DNA from: JAEUIE01 sp046350055
Lineage (GTDB): Bacteria; Planctomycetota; Planctomycetia; Gemmatales; HRBIN36
Direction: 5' to 3'
Assembly (NCBI GenBank): GCA_046350055.1
Contig: JAXMBC010000001.1
Location: 4,030,001 to 4,094,000, forward strand
Length of the DNA stretch: 64,000 bases
Shown here: positions 26,017 to 35,118 of the stretch, one piece after another
Position numbering within the stretch: the first letter of the stretch is position 1
Layout: every line of letters starts with the position of its first letter
Translations under genes and position numbers: made by a program
The notes under the pieces: generated by a model
The model's input: only the letters and a program-made list of their open reading frames with translations
What the model was told of the DNA's origin: nothing
Databases searched by the model: none

Positions 26017-26022
26017 ATTATA
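26017..26022 (-). promoter_or_regulatory. Possible -10 element for the ABC exporter operon
   Basis: Read on the minus strand the six bases are TATAAT, a consensus sigma-70 -10 box, with a start site expected about 45 bases before the ATPase ATG. The matching -35 position (CTCGTT at a 17-base spacer) is poor, so the call rests on one box only. Confidence 0.3.
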
Positions 26023-26170
26023 CAAGGAGTGATGAAGAAACGAGGAGAAGTACCAGTGGCACAGTTGCTACATCTTGCCATCAACATCCAGTGAATCAGG
26101 TATCTGTCACATCCCTTATGGAATTGTCTTGCTCCGATTGTTACGATGGAGACCTCAGTTGGATGATGCA

Positions 26171-27727
26171 ATGCTCCCACTATTTACAACTCTGTTATTG
26201 TGTCTGACGACTCCTCAACAATTGCCAGCCGAAATTCTGCTGCGTGGCGGAACAGTTATTGATGGTACAGGGTTACCCGGAGTCGTTCGTGATGTAGCGA
26301 TTCGTCAGAATCGCATTCAGGCCATAGGTGCTGGGGCTCTTGCCGGACCGAATACTGTTGTTATCGATGCGAGAGGATTGATCGTAGCTCCTGGATTTAT
26401 CGATCTGCATACGCATAGCGATGAAGAAATGGTTTCATCGCGACTGCGGAACAACCTCAATTATCTGACACAGGGCGTTACCACCATTGTCACCGGCAAC
26501 TGTGGATTTGGACCAGTCGATGTGCAAGCGTATTACACAGCCATCGACAAATTGAAAACGGGTAGCAATGTTTGCCATTTGATACCGCACAATGCGCTTC
26601 GGCGTCAAATCATGGGTAATGTCAACAGGCAGCCTTCTCCTGCTGAATTGCTCAAAATGCAGGAATTGACAGAACTCGGTATGAAGCACGGGGCCTGGGG
26701 ACTTTCCACCGGGCTTTACTATACTCCAGGTTCCTATGCACAGTTGGATGAATTAGCTGCACTGGCTGAAGTGGTCGGTCGCTTCCGGGGCATCTATGCC
26801 AGTCATATTCGCGATGAAGCCGATGGGCTGATGGCTTCGGTGGAGGAAGCCCTGACCATTGGTCAACGAGCCAGGGTACCAGTGCATATTTCTCACTTAA
26901 AGTCTTCGGGCAGAAGGCAGTGGGGTGGGGCAGGAGCAGTGTTATCCCGCCTGCAACAGGTCAGAAGCCAGGGGCAGTCTGTGACGGTTGACCAATACCC
27001 ATATATCGCCTCGAGCACATCGCTTCAGGCAACAGTAATTCCCTCGCGTTTCCGGGAAGGAACTCAAGCCGACCTGGTCGCCCGGTTCAAAGATCCCAAA
27101 GTGGCTATGGCCATGCAGAATGCCATCAAACAGCGATTGACAGAGACTGATGATGGCCGTGATATCCGTATCGCCCGTTATGCTCCCAAGCCTCGATGGC
27201 AGGGCAAGTCGCTGGCTGCTATCGCTACCCAGGAACGGCGGGAACTTCTGGATATCATATATGAGATTGAGTCACAGGGCGGTGCACAGATAGTTCATTT
27301 CAGCATGAGCGAAGAAGACATGCGGCTGATATTGAAGCATGATTTTGTCGCGACAGCCAGTGATGGAAGTGCCCGAATGCCAGATGAAACTGTGCCGCAT
27401 CCTCGCAATTATGGAACATTCTCTCGCAAGATAGGTCGCTATGCGATTGAAGAGCACCTGCTTCCCCTGGAAATGGCGATTCGTTCCGCCTCCGGATTAC
27501 CTGCTGATATTATCCAGCTTCCACAACGGGGTTATCTGAAACCCGGGTATCATGCAGATATCGTGGTATTTGACCCGGAGCTCTTTCGCGATCAGGCCAC
27601 CTTTGAAAAGCCGCATCAGTATTCCACAGGAGTGGTGTATCTGCTGGTGAATGGCCAACTGGTCATTGAGAAAGGGGTCTATCAGGACAAGCTGGCAGGG
27701 GAAGCTTTGCGACACAAGACACCATAG
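26171..27727 (+). CDS. Exported N-acyl-D-amino-acid deacylase-like amidohydrolase
   Basis: A metal-dependent amidohydrolase with signal peptide ('MLPLFTTLLLCLTTPQQLPA') and the D-aminoacylase motif set: 'APGFIDLHTHSDEE' (metal ligands), 'VTGNCGFGP', 'ASHIRDEADGL', 'HISHLKSSG', and 'ATASDGSA' with the catalytic Asp. The C-terminal small beta domain 'GYLKPGYHADIVVFDPE' is present. It should hydrolyse N-acyl-D-amino acids or related amides outside the cytoplasm. The ATG at 26171 gives the signal peptide; the open frame begins earlier at 26075. It is followed after 34 bases by a small exported protein gene. Confidence 0.88.
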   Translation: MLPLFTTLLLCLTTPQQLPAEILLRGGTVIDGTGLPGVVRDVAIRQNRIQAIGAGALAGPNTVVIDARGLIVAPGFIDLHTHSDEEMVSSRLRNNLNYLTQGVTTIVTGNCGFGPVDVQAYYTAIDKLKTGSNVCHLIPHNALRRQIMGNVNRQPSPAELLKMQELTELGMKHGAWGLSTGLYYTPGSYAQLDELAALAEVVGRFRGIYASHIRDEADGLMASVEEALTIGQRARVPVHISHLKSSGRRQWGGAGAVLSRLQQVRSQGQSVTVDQYPYIASSTSLQATVIPSRFREGTQADLVARFKDPKVAMAMQNAIKQRLTETDDGRDIRIARYAPKPRWQGKSLAAIATQERRELLDIIYEIESQGGAQIVHFSMSEEDMRLILKHDFVATASDGSARMPDETVPHPRNYGTFSRKIGRYAIEEHLLPLEMAIRSASGLPADIIQLPQRGYLKPGYHADIVVFDPELFRDQATFEKPHQYSTGVVYLLVNGQLVIEKGVYQDKLAGEALRHKTP

Positions 27728-27761
27728 AATACAAGCGTCTCGATTTCTGGATGGAGTGGGA

Positions 27762-28286
27762 ATGTCTCGCGTGATGAGCTTTTTGTTATTAATCTCAATC
27801 GCCTCCATGGTCGATGCTCAGGGTGATGCATCTGCCAAGAAGGGGAAGTTTGTTTCGGAGAAGGGACGCTTTTCAGTAAAGTTTCCTGGCAGAGTACGCT
27901 CGCAGGTTCAGGAAGTTGAGACTGCTTTTGGGAAGATGAAGTCGAATATTGAAGCATTTACACTCGGTCAGAATATGATGCTCATGGTGGTCTACTGTGA
28001 CTTGCCACCAGCTGCTAAAGCAGATCCATCAACGGTATTTGAGAACATTAAGCCCAGTGCTAAAGGCTTCGATGGTGTCATTGTCAAGGATGAAGGACTG
28101 ACCTTTGGTCCGGATAAACTTCCTGCACGCAGATTGTTGGTGAGGAAAGAGAATAACATGATGGTCCGCAATCTGATAATTCTCAAGGACGAACGCATTT
28201 ATCAAGTCATCGTGATGGGACCAGGAGGCTTGATCGGAGAAAAACGTGCAGAGGAGTTTGTCTCATCTTTCGAGATCACCAAGTAG
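27762..28286 (+). CDS. Small exported protein of unknown function
   Basis: A 174-residue protein with a signal peptide ('MSFLLLISIASMVDAQ') and then a compact alpha+beta domain: 'FVSEKGRFSVKFPGRV', 'NMMLMVVYCDLP', 'NNMMVRNLIILKDERIYQVIVMGPGG', ending 'AEEFVSSFEITK'. The alternation resembles planctomycete secreted proteins related to the DUF1795/PsbP-like fold, but I cannot name it. The ATG at 27762 has GGAGTGGG just before it; the frame from 27651 overlaps the deacylase. It probably shares the deacylase transcript. Confidence 0.75.
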   Translation: MSRVMSFLLLISIASMVDAQGDASAKKGKFVSEKGRFSVKFPGRVRSQVQEVETAFGKMKSNIEAFTLGQNMMLMVVYCDLPPAAKADPSTVFENIKPSAKGFDGVIVKDEGLTFGPDKLPARRLLVRKENNMMVRNLIILKDERIYQVIVMGPGGLIGEKRAEEFVSSFEITK

Positions 28287-28410
28287 AGTAGACACTGAAT
28301 ACCGCATCCATCAATGCAATTGGTCTGGATTTATATTGCATGCATCAGGCTTGCCAATTAGTCTCGTGCAGTGCCCTCCTGACTTCACGTAGATTCACAA
28401 AGGCAATCGA

Positions 28411-30186
28411 GTGCCGAGCAATTGTCTATTTGCGGCTGAGGTGTTCCGACAGAACCTTGATCCGCTGGGAATACCGTGGCTCTCGCTGCTAATGGCAGCG
28501 CTGCCTGTAGTTGCTCTGTTTGTCTTCCTGGTGCCAATGCGCTGGCTCGCCCCCAAGGCTGGGCTGGGCGGTGCCATTCTTGCTATCGTGGTGGCCATCA
28601 CCTGCTTCGGTATGCCGTGGGACAAGGCCCTGGCTGCGATGGGCTTTGGGATGGCGTTTGGCCTGATGCCTGTAGGCTTTAACATCCTTTGCGCGATGTT
28701 TCTTTACAACATCACCGTTGAGACGGGTCAATTCACTATCATTCGCCGTTCAGTAGCAAGCGTATCGCCTGATGTGCGATTGCAGGCAGTGTTGATTGGC
28801 TTCTGTTTCGGCGCGTTTCTCGAAGGCGCAGCAGGGGGGGGCACGCCGGTAGCCATCTGCGGCGCCATTATGGCTGGTTTAGGCTTTTCCCCGTTTCAGG
28901 CGGCAGTGCTTTGCCTCATCGCCAACACCAGCCCGGTTGCCTACGGCGGACTGGGATCGCCATTGATTGTGCTGGGTGGGGTTACAGGGTTACCGACTGA
29001 GACACTGTCAGTGATGGCCGGTTTTCAATTGCCGTTCTTTTCGTGCATCATCCCTATCTGGATGGTGAAATGCATGTGCACCTGGAAACAGACATGGGAA
29101 GTGCTGCCCGCGCTGCTGGTGGCGGGCGGCAGCTTTGCCGTATTCCAGTTCACCTTCGCGACCATTCATCATTGGGTGCCCGGGGTAGTGCTCTTCAACA
29201 TGACTGATATTGGCGGTGGCATCTTCTCGCTGCTGGTGACTGCCTGGTTTCTTCGCTATTGGAAACCTTCCAAGCTGATGACCTACAACGTGCCAACAGC
29301 ACAGGGCGGTGATGTTGCTGAGTCTGTCACGCTGACGCCGTTTCGCATTCTGAAGGCCTGGTCGCCTTACGCCATCATGTCGGTGGCACTCTTCGCTGCC
29401 GGCTATCTTCGTCAGCAGGAAATCGCACCAGGACGAGCTGAGCGGGCGACCACCATCATGGGCAGTTTTAAAACCAACTATCCCATTCCAGTGCCGACTC
29501 TGATCGACAGTGTATTCCGTGATGAAAAGTTGCTATTGAAAGACACCAAGGAGAAGCCAGAGCCTGCCACCTATGAGTTCAGTTGGGCGACTGCGGCGGG
29601 CACGGCAGTCATTGTCGCCTCGCTTATCTCCATGGTGATGCTGCGCATGAATGGCAAACAAATCTGGAGCGTCGTAAAGAAGACCGCATGGCAAATGCGC
29701 ATTCCCATTCCCACTATCGCCTTGATGCTTGGTCTCAGCTATGTCACACGCTTCTCGGGTATGGATGCCTGCCTGGGTTATGCATTCTCCCACACCGGAT
29801 TGCTCTACCCCTTTTTCGCGGCATTGCTCGGCTGGCTCGGAGTCTTCCTGACTGGCACGGATGCTGGCAGTAACGCCTTATTTGGCAGCCTGCAGAAAAT
29901 TGCCGCTACCGGGGTCTATCAGCAGTACCCGAATGCCTTTGGCGGGCTTTCGCTGGAACAGACACAGGTACTCATCTGCACAACAAATAGTACAGGTGGA
30001 GTCATGGGCAAGATGATCGACGCCCAGAGTATTTGTGTGGCCACCGCAGCTACCCATCAGATCGGGAAAGAAGCGGATATCTTCAAGGCTGTCGTCTGGC
30101 ACAGCATCATTCTGGCAAGCCTGATGGGAATTCTGGCATTATTGCAGGCTTATGTGTGGCCCTTGCAGGCGATGGTGCCGAAGTAA
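28411..30186 (+). CDS. lctP: L-lactate permease family transporter
   Basis: A 591-residue polytopic membrane protein of the LctP family. Typical landmarks are 'FGAFLEGAAGGGTPVAICGAIMAGLGF', 'ALLGWLGVFLTGTDAGSNALFGSLQKIAA' and 'TNSTGGVMGKMIDAQSI'. The second Gly of 'AAGGG' replaces the Phe usual in AGFGTPVA; a run of eight G bases (28834-28841) encodes it. The start is GTG with AAAGG at good distance. It should import lactate or glycolate with protons. A large soluble segment near residues 330-385 (between helices) is longer than usual. Confidence 0.92.
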   Translation: MPSNCLFAAEVFRQNLDPLGIPWLSLLMAALPVVALFVFLVPMRWLAPKAGLGGAILAIVVAITCFGMPWDKALAAMGFGMAFGLMPVGFNILCAMFLYNITVETGQFTIIRRSVASVSPDVRLQAVLIGFCFGAFLEGAAGGGTPVAICGAIMAGLGFSPFQAAVLCLIANTSPVAYGGLGSPLIVLGGVTGLPTETLSVMAGFQLPFFSCIIPIWMVKCMCTWKQTWEVLPALLVAGGSFAVFQFTFATIHHWVPGVVLFNMTDIGGGIFSLLVTAWFLRYWKPSKLMTYNVPTAQGGDVAESVTLTPFRILKAWSPYAIMSVALFAAGYLRQQEIAPGRAERATTIMGSFKTNYPIPVPTLIDSVFRDEKLLLKDTKEKPEPATYEFSWATAAGTAVIVASLISMVMLRMNGKQIWSVVKKTAWQMRIPIPTIALMLGLSYVTRFSGMDACLGYAFSHTGLLYPFFAALLGWLGVFLTGTDAGSNALFGSLQKIAATGVYQQYPNAFGGLSLEQTQVLICTTNSTGGVMGKMIDAQSICVATAATHQIGKEADIFKAVVWHSIILASLMGILALLQAYVWPLQAMVPK

Positions 30187-30206
30187 GCTTGGCAGGGTTA
30201 AGCTTA
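30184..30206. terminator. Short hairpin between lctP and the HerA-like gene
   Basis: TAAGCTT (30184-30190) and AAGCTTA (30200-30206) form a seven-pair stem with a nine-base loop, beginning in the lctP stop codon region. The T-rich plus-strand tail (AATCTTT) supports weak termination. The HerA-like gene converges with its stop 18 bases away. Confidence 0.35.
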
Positions 30207-30223
30207 ATCTTTGGCCGCCGCCA

Positions 30224-32806
30224 TCAGCTCGATGCCTTCGCAAACCCGGGAATCAGCCTCTCACCTACCTTCCAGTAGGGCACCCAGCCGATGCCAAAAT
30301 GTGTTACACGAATGTCGCTTTTCTTGGCTGCAAGCTTGATCTCCTTCAGTTCCTCGAACGCCTTGGCTTTCCATTTCTCGGTAATCTCGCCAACTTTCTG
30401 TGTCAATTCGTTCAGTTCCTTCTGGGCGGCGTCAAACTCACTTTTGGCGGCATAATACTTGCTCGAAGCCTGCTGTTTCTGGGCCGCTTCCTGATCGCTT
30501 TTACGCCAATTGAATAATTGCCCAATGAGCGATGTACCTTGCTGTGCCAATAGGTTGTATTCCTGCTGGGCTTGGGCCATGTCAGCCGCGGACTTCTTCG
30601 TCTTTGCTTCCTTTTCGGCTTTCTTCCTGAACATGTCGCCTGCTTCCGCCTCAGCCTCCTTCTGGGCTGTCGCTTTGCATCTCTCGACAAACTCTTCGTG
30701 AGTCTCTCCCTCTTCACTGGTCAGGCTCAGGCTCTTGTTGTGGTACACAGTATGGTTGGCATTGTTGTACAGAAAGTCTGCAAATTCCTTGCTGAGGTCT
30801 TTGAGCCGCTTGGTATCGTTGATGCCCTTAGGCAGATCCATCCATACCGCGTCGCCAGCATCCGGAGCAGTCACAAAGCCTTCGGCCACGGGTGTGTTGC
30901 TATTCCACGAAGTAGCGAGTCCAGGTCCTGGTGCTTCGGTAATCATGCGGTAAGTGCGTTCCAGCACCACGCCTGCTCTGGCGTTGGTCAGGGAGACCTC
31001 ACCTACGCCAAGCAGATAGGGTTGATAAACCAGTTGGCTTGGTTTCCCTTGCCCTGGCGTGGTAGCGATGGGAACAGCCTTCAGGTAGTATTGCGTCACG
31101 CCAGCATTGAGGATGGGAGCTACGCTGGCAGCTTCAGTACCTGCCACTTGGATTGACTGTGCCTGTATTTCCTTTTTGAAATCGACTTCTGCTGCTTGAG
31201 CCTTGGGCACGAGCTTCCCGCCACACTCGCCGCAGAACTTAGTGTTGCCTGACAGCGTGGATGCCGGACAGTCGCCTTCGGCACAGCCACCTTCCTTGGT
31301 GAGAGTGACGGTTTGCTTCCTGCCTTCGCCTTGCGAAACGTTGTTGCTGCCAGCATCTTTCAGCACTTCGGGTGGCAGACGTTTGAGTTGCTCGCGGGTC
31401 ATAGGACCTGCAAGATACGTTAGCGCCCAGCGCGTAGTCATGATGCGGGGTTTGCTTTCATGCACGCAATTCATGAGGAACACGCGGTTGCCGAGCATGG
31501 AGATGGTCTTTTCCAGTTCGTTCTTGTCGGCCAGACCGCCTGCGGCGTTAGCTGCTCCCTGCAAGCCTTCGATGAGCCGGGACTTATCACGTTCGGTTTG
31601 CAGCTTGCCGACAAACCAGGTTCCGGCGTTGGTCAATGCCTTGTAATCGAGATCGACCGGGTTCTGCGTGGCCACCAGAACTCCCACACCGAACGCGCGA
31701 GCCTGTTTAAGCAGGGTCAGGAATGGCTGCTTGCTGGGCGGATTGCCCGGATGCGGTGGCAAGTAGCCAAAGACTTCATCAACATACAACAGCGCCCGCA
31801 GGCTATTGGTACCGCTCTGGCTACGTGTCCAGCTCAGGAATTCAGACAGCAGCAGCGTCAGGAAAAACATCCGCTGCGATTCTTCGAGATGGGCGAGGTA
31901 GAAGATGCTTTGCCTGGGCTTACCTTCGGGAGAACGTAGGATCTTGTTAAAGTCGAGCCCTTCGCCCATGATCCAGGTTGAGAAACTTGGGGATGCGAGG
32001 ATGTTATTCAGGGAGACCGCCAGTTTCAGGCGTTCCGCCGGAGGATAGAAGGTATCAACCTCAAAGGCACCGATACGTGAGATTGGTGGATCCTGAATCT
32101 GGGAGATAACCTTGGCCAGATCCATGTCCTGTCCCTTAGTCCAGGCGTTCAGAAGCAAGTTGGCAACCAGGATGTGCTCTTTCGACTGCAATGGATCGCC
32201 GCTGATACTGGTCAGGCCTAGCAAGGCTGTAGTTGTCGATTCCACCCGTTCATTCAACTCTTCACGACCGATATTGCCTTTTGGTGCTGAGAAGCTTTGC
32301 AGAATGGAGACGGGCCGGCCCACTTCGCTTCCTGGTGTATAAAGCCGCCACTCGGCTGCATCATGCAACCGCTGGATCCGCTCCGGCTGCTGGTACGAAT
32401 CGGCCAGCCCCTTCTTCCAACTGGCCGCAGTCTGCTCGGCCATTTCGTCAAGCGTAAGCTTCTTGCGCTTGGCTACTTCGGGGTCGAGCCAGGGCTTGAA
32501 GTCTTCCGGCTTAAGCTGAGGGAATTGCAGGAACAGATTTGTCAGATCGCCTTTCAAATCGACGATGATACACGGAATACTGTCGAGAGCGGCTTCTTCC
32601 AGCAGGCCAACGCAAAGGCCCGTCTTGCCCGACCCGGTCATACCGACCACCACACCATGAGTAGTGAGCCAGTGGGCATCGTACATTACGGGCTTGCCGA
32701 GTTCTTTGGTCTTAAGGTCGTAATCTCGTCCCAGGTAGAAACAAGCAGGGGGATCGATATCAACGGGTGGCTTGGAAGTGGCCTGGGAAGAAGTAGTGTC
32801 GGGCAT
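30224..32806 (-). CDS. HerA-like P-loop ATPase with zinc ribbon and coiled coil
   Basis: An 860-residue ATPase of the HerA/FtsK superfamily (DUF87/DUF853-like). Walker A is 'GMTGSGKT' (residues 55-62), Walker B is 'LLYVDEVFGYLPP' (about 340), followed by 'VGVLVATQNPVDLDY' with a sensor Gln and Asn. Near residue 510 there is a four-Cys zinc-ribbon-like motif ('CAEGDCP' and 'CGECGG'). The C-terminal third has a charged coiled coil (about 700-810) and ends in 'PYWKVGERLIPGF'. Relatives are DNA translocases of repair or defence systems, but no NurA or Sir2 nuclease partner is adjacent. Function is therefore open. Confidence 0.85.
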   Translation of the reverse strand: MPDTTSSQATSKPPVDIDPPACFYLGRDYDLKTKELGKPVMYDAHWLTTHGVVVGMTGSGKTGLCVGLLEEAALDSIPCIIVDLKGDLTNLFLQFPQLKPEDFKPWLDPEVAKRKKLTLDEMAEQTAASWKKGLADSYQQPERIQRLHDAAEWRLYTPGSEVGRPVSILQSFSAPKGNIGREELNERVESTTTALLGLTSISGDPLQSKEHILVANLLLNAWTKGQDMDLAKVISQIQDPPISRIGAFEVDTFYPPAERLKLAVSLNNILASPSFSTWIMGEGLDFNKILRSPEGKPRQSIFYLAHLEESQRMFFLTLLLSEFLSWTRSQSGTNSLRALLYVDEVFGYLPPHPGNPPSKQPFLTLLKQARAFGVGVLVATQNPVDLDYKALTNAGTWFVGKLQTERDKSRLIEGLQGAANAAGGLADKNELEKTISMLGNRVFLMNCVHESKPRIMTTRWALTYLAGPMTREQLKRLPPEVLKDAGSNNVSQGEGRKQTVTLTKEGGCAEGDCPASTLSGNTKFCGECGGKLVPKAQAAEVDFKKEIQAQSIQVAGTEAASVAPILNAGVTQYYLKAVPIATTPGQGKPSQLVYQPYLLGVGEVSLTNARAGVVLERTYRMITEAPGPGLATSWNSNTPVAEGFVTAPDAGDAVWMDLPKGINDTKRLKDLSKEFADFLYNNANHTVYHNKSLSLTSEEGETHEEFVERCKATAQKEAEAEAGDMFRKKAEKEAKTKKSAADMAQAQQEYNLLAQQGTSLIGQLFNWRKSDQEAAQKQQASSKYYAAKSEFDAAQKELNELTQKVGEITEKWKAKAFEELKEIKLAAKKSDIRVTHFGIGWVPYWKVGERLIPGFAKASS

Positions 32807-32920
32807 GGTGGACCGGGAATCCTTGAGAAGTGTGCAGTAAGACTTGCATACACAAGCTCATTTGCGGCATGATCAACCTAGCATTGGCATTCATGTCAGC
32901 AAGCGGTACTCGTTAAAATA

Positions 32921-32955
32921 AAATGCCTTCCCACGGCAAGATTGGGAAGGCATTT
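32921..32955 (-). terminator. Strong intrinsic terminator (minus strand)
   Basis: A perfect 13-pair inverted repeat, AAATGCCTTCCCA (32921-32933) and TGGGAAGGCATTT (32943-32955), with a nine-base loop. On the minus strand the stem is followed by a T-rich tail (TTTTATTTTAA), the classical layout for ending transcription of the two orphan genes above it (32972-34948). Confidence 0.8.
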
Positions 32956-32971
32956 GGCACTATATGGCGAG

Positions 32972-33751
32972 TTACTTTGTGGCTGTCGCGGGACGTACCG
33001 GGCGGAAGTTGAAACTCTGCACGGTTGCTGTGCCGGCAGCCAGTTCCTTCAGCTCACCTTTCAACATCTGTGCACAGGCATTGGCTGAGCTGTATTCCGA
33101 CTCAGTCACTGAAGAGTTCTGACGGGTGTAATTCAAGTGCTCAAGGTACTTGCTCACCCGATTTGCCAGATTCATTCTCTTCAATGATAGAGTCTTGTCT
33201 TGTGCACACAGCACAGCGTAATCCTGTGGAGACAGGTCTGCCATCTGACTGCGAACAGCGGCATCAAGCATGCTTCGAGCCAGGTTGATCCGACGAATAT
33301 AGGCTAACATCTCGGTCCCCGGCACCTTCCTGGAAACGGCAAGCAGATTGAGATCATTGGTTAGTGCAAGGTAATGCGTCTGGGCGTCATCCATGAGAAG
33401 TTCCTTGTAAGCCGCCATTTCAAACTGCGTCGGTCCGACTAGTTCAAAGGGAGATGGCATCGTAGTGAACGTTGCCAGGATGCCGCCCGCTTCAATGCGT
33501 GCCAATGCGATCACCCACGCGAGCCCCAACTTTCGTGCGCCCGTATTGACTAATGAGGAAGCGCCTGCACGCAATCGATCCGACAGTCGTGTATTTACCG
33601 CGAACTGGGGATGCCTTGATATGAACTGATCAGCGGCATCCAGTTCTTCCCGGCTGGCTGACTGTACGAAGGCATCCAGATGTTTCAGAGCCGATACATA
33701 CTCCAGAGTGCCCACCACCCGATGGATGAGTGATTGATCCTCAGAGGACAT
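32972..33751 (-). CDS. Orphan protein, possibly the second half of a split gene
   Basis: A 259-residue sequence of mostly helical character with no recognisable motif; it lacks a signal peptide. The frame is open upstream of this Met for 25 more codons back to a TGA that is also the stop codon of the upstream 373-residue orphan ORF. The ATG at 33751 has no ribosome site. It may therefore be the C-terminal part of one ~658-residue exported protein interrupted by a single UGA, rather than a gene of its own. It ends 17 bases before a strong terminator. Confidence 0.6.
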   Translation of the reverse strand: MSSEDQSLIHRVVGTLEYVSALKHLDAFVQSASREELDAADQFISRHPQFAVNTRLSDRLRAGASSLVNTGARKLGLAWVIALARIEAGGILATFTTMPSPFELVGPTQFEMAAYKELLMDDAQTHYLALTNDLNLLAVSRKVPGTEMLAYIRRINLARSMLDAAVRSQMADLSPQDYAVLCAQDKTLSLKRMNLANRVSKYLEHLNYTRQNSSVTESEYSSANACAQMLKGELKELAAGTATVQSFNFRPVRPATATK

Positions 33752-33826
33752 CGCGCCATAGCCGCGTACCGTGGTAGTAACCGTTGTAATGGCAGATCCA
33801 ACTGATCTGACGATTTGATTCCGTTG

Positions 33827-34948
33827 TCAGTAGAAATGCGACAACGTGGTGACCTGTTGCTCAACCGGGATATGCTCCACCGAACGGTGGGTCTGCGAGG
33901 TTGCTCCGGACAGAATCTGACGTGTTTCAAACTGCCAAAGGTAATGATGCCGACGATCCACCAGAGGCGCAGGTGAAGGTCCAGTCGACGAGGACAGCCC
34001 GATCGGCATCATCAATCCGAACATTACATCGGGAGAACGCAGTGCTGCGGGATCTTTGAGCAGACCCTGGCCCGCGGAACCTGCCCCATATCGGCCTCGT
34101 TCCCACCAGTGCAAACCGGTGAACAGTAGTCGCGCTTTCCTGATGATGTCAGGCCCCGCGATGGTGCGAGCATGATGAATCGTAGCATTCAGATCGGCAA
34201 CTCGACTGGTCGGAAACGTCGTGTCACGAGCCAACAGGGCAGGCAGTACTTCAGCATCCATATCGAGTGCCAGTGCAGCTTGCAATGTACTCAAAGCATC
34301 AGGTCGTTCGGTGAGCACCTTGTCAGCCAGCATGACACGTGCCACTCTCATTTCGCGATTTCGCTCAACGAGCTTAGAATTCAGCGCAACGATTTCGGCT
34401 TTCACCTTGTCCCAACCTGTCAGCGCTGAAGTATCCAGCTGATCAGACTTGCGAGGTATGTACTTCCTGGCAATCGGCTGGAGTTGCTGTGAATAGTCGA
34501 AAAGACGAGTAGCGTTTGTCAGTTGATTGCTAACTACATGCAAATCCCAAAACAGTTTTTCAAAGCCGTCCAGCGTGGTGGGTATGGGCATCGAAAATGA
34601 GCTATGTTCATTGCCACGCAACAACTGTGTACCGATACGGGCCTTAATGGCTCCGAGAAGTTCCATTGCTTCATCCGGCGGAAAAGTATTGGCTGCTGGT
34701 GCAACCCCTTGGTCCAGCGCACGAAGACGAGTCAGGATTCGAATGCCTGCGGCTTGCTCTGCGGCGCTCGAATCGCTGGCATGTGCAACAACATACCCTG
34801 CGTCCGCCCAGCTATTGATGTTGTCAGGAGCGATAGCATCAGCCACGCAATGCCGTGAAGGCTGTGCAGTTGTTTCAGTCGCCATGCTTGCCTGTAGCAG
34901 TAGCGAGCCAGCAATCGATGCCAATCCCAATACAAGGGTGCTTCGCAT
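33827..34948 (-). CDS. Exported orphan protein
   Basis: A 373-residue protein with a signal peptide ('MRSTLVLGLASIAGSLLLQASMATETTA'), AAGGGG shortly before the ATG and a good minus-strand promoter (TTGACA at 35005-35010). The body is helical, followed by 'GLHWWERGRYGAGSAGQGLLKDP' and a final segment rich in His and Tyr. I cannot assign a family. It ends with TGA at 33827-33829, and the same frame continues without further stops into the next ORF. Confidence 0.75.
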   Translation of the reverse strand: MRSTLVLGLASIAGSLLLQASMATETTAQPSRHCVADAIAPDNINSWADAGYVVAHASDSSAAEQAAGIRILTRLRALDQGVAPAANTFPPDEAMELLGAIKARIGTQLLRGNEHSSFSMPIPTTLDGFEKLFWDLHVVSNQLTNATRLFDYSQQLQPIARKYIPRKSDQLDTSALTGWDKVKAEIVALNSKLVERNREMRVARVMLADKVLTERPDALSTLQAALALDMDAEVLPALLARDTTFPTSRVADLNATIHHARTIAGPDIIRKARLLFTGLHWWERGRYGAGSAGQGLLKDPAALRSPDVMFGLMMPIGLSSSTGPSPAPLVDRRHHYLWQFETRQILSGATSQTHRSVEHIPVEQQVTTLSHFY

Positions 34949-34981
34949 AACTTCCCCTTCAACGGAAGCTTATCCGAATTC

Positions 34982-35010
34982 AGCCTACGTTCCTGGCAGA
35001 AGGGTGTCAA
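34982..35010 (-). promoter_or_regulatory. Promoter for the orphan gene (minus strand)
   Basis: On the minus strand TTGACA (35010-35005) is followed after 17 bases by TAGGCT (34987-34982). The -35 box is consensus, the -10 box is partial. It lies 35 bases upstream of the 34948 ATG, which also has an AAGGGG ribosome site, and is back to back with the PSD1 promoter. Confidence 0.5.
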
Positions 35011-35041
35011 AACAATTGATGAACTGGTTAGAAGCCAACAG

Positions 35042-35071
35042 TTGACATAGCCCACGCTGTTAGGGTATGAT
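35042..35071 (+). promoter_or_regulatory. Sigma-70 promoter for the PSD1/DUF1501 operon
   Basis: TTGACA (35042-35047) and TATGAT (35066-35071) are separated by 18 bases, a near-consensus sigma-70 promoter. Transcription should start near 35078, about 40 bases before the PSD1 gene ATG. Confidence 0.65.
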
Positions 35072-35118
35072 GCTTCTTCTGCCGGTTTCCCACCTTTGCA
35101 TGATCCTCTCCTCGCACC

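Noticed and set aside
30224..32806. Phage-defence island around the HerA-like gene
   Set aside because: Neighbours are lactate permease and orphan secreted proteins; no nuclease, methylase or known defence gene is adjacent.
33793..33809. Bacterial selenocysteine insertion element after the UGA
   Set aside because: The stem is only six pairs, the loop lacks the usual guanine-uracil pattern, and no Cys homologue is known; kept only as a remote option within the split-gene finding.
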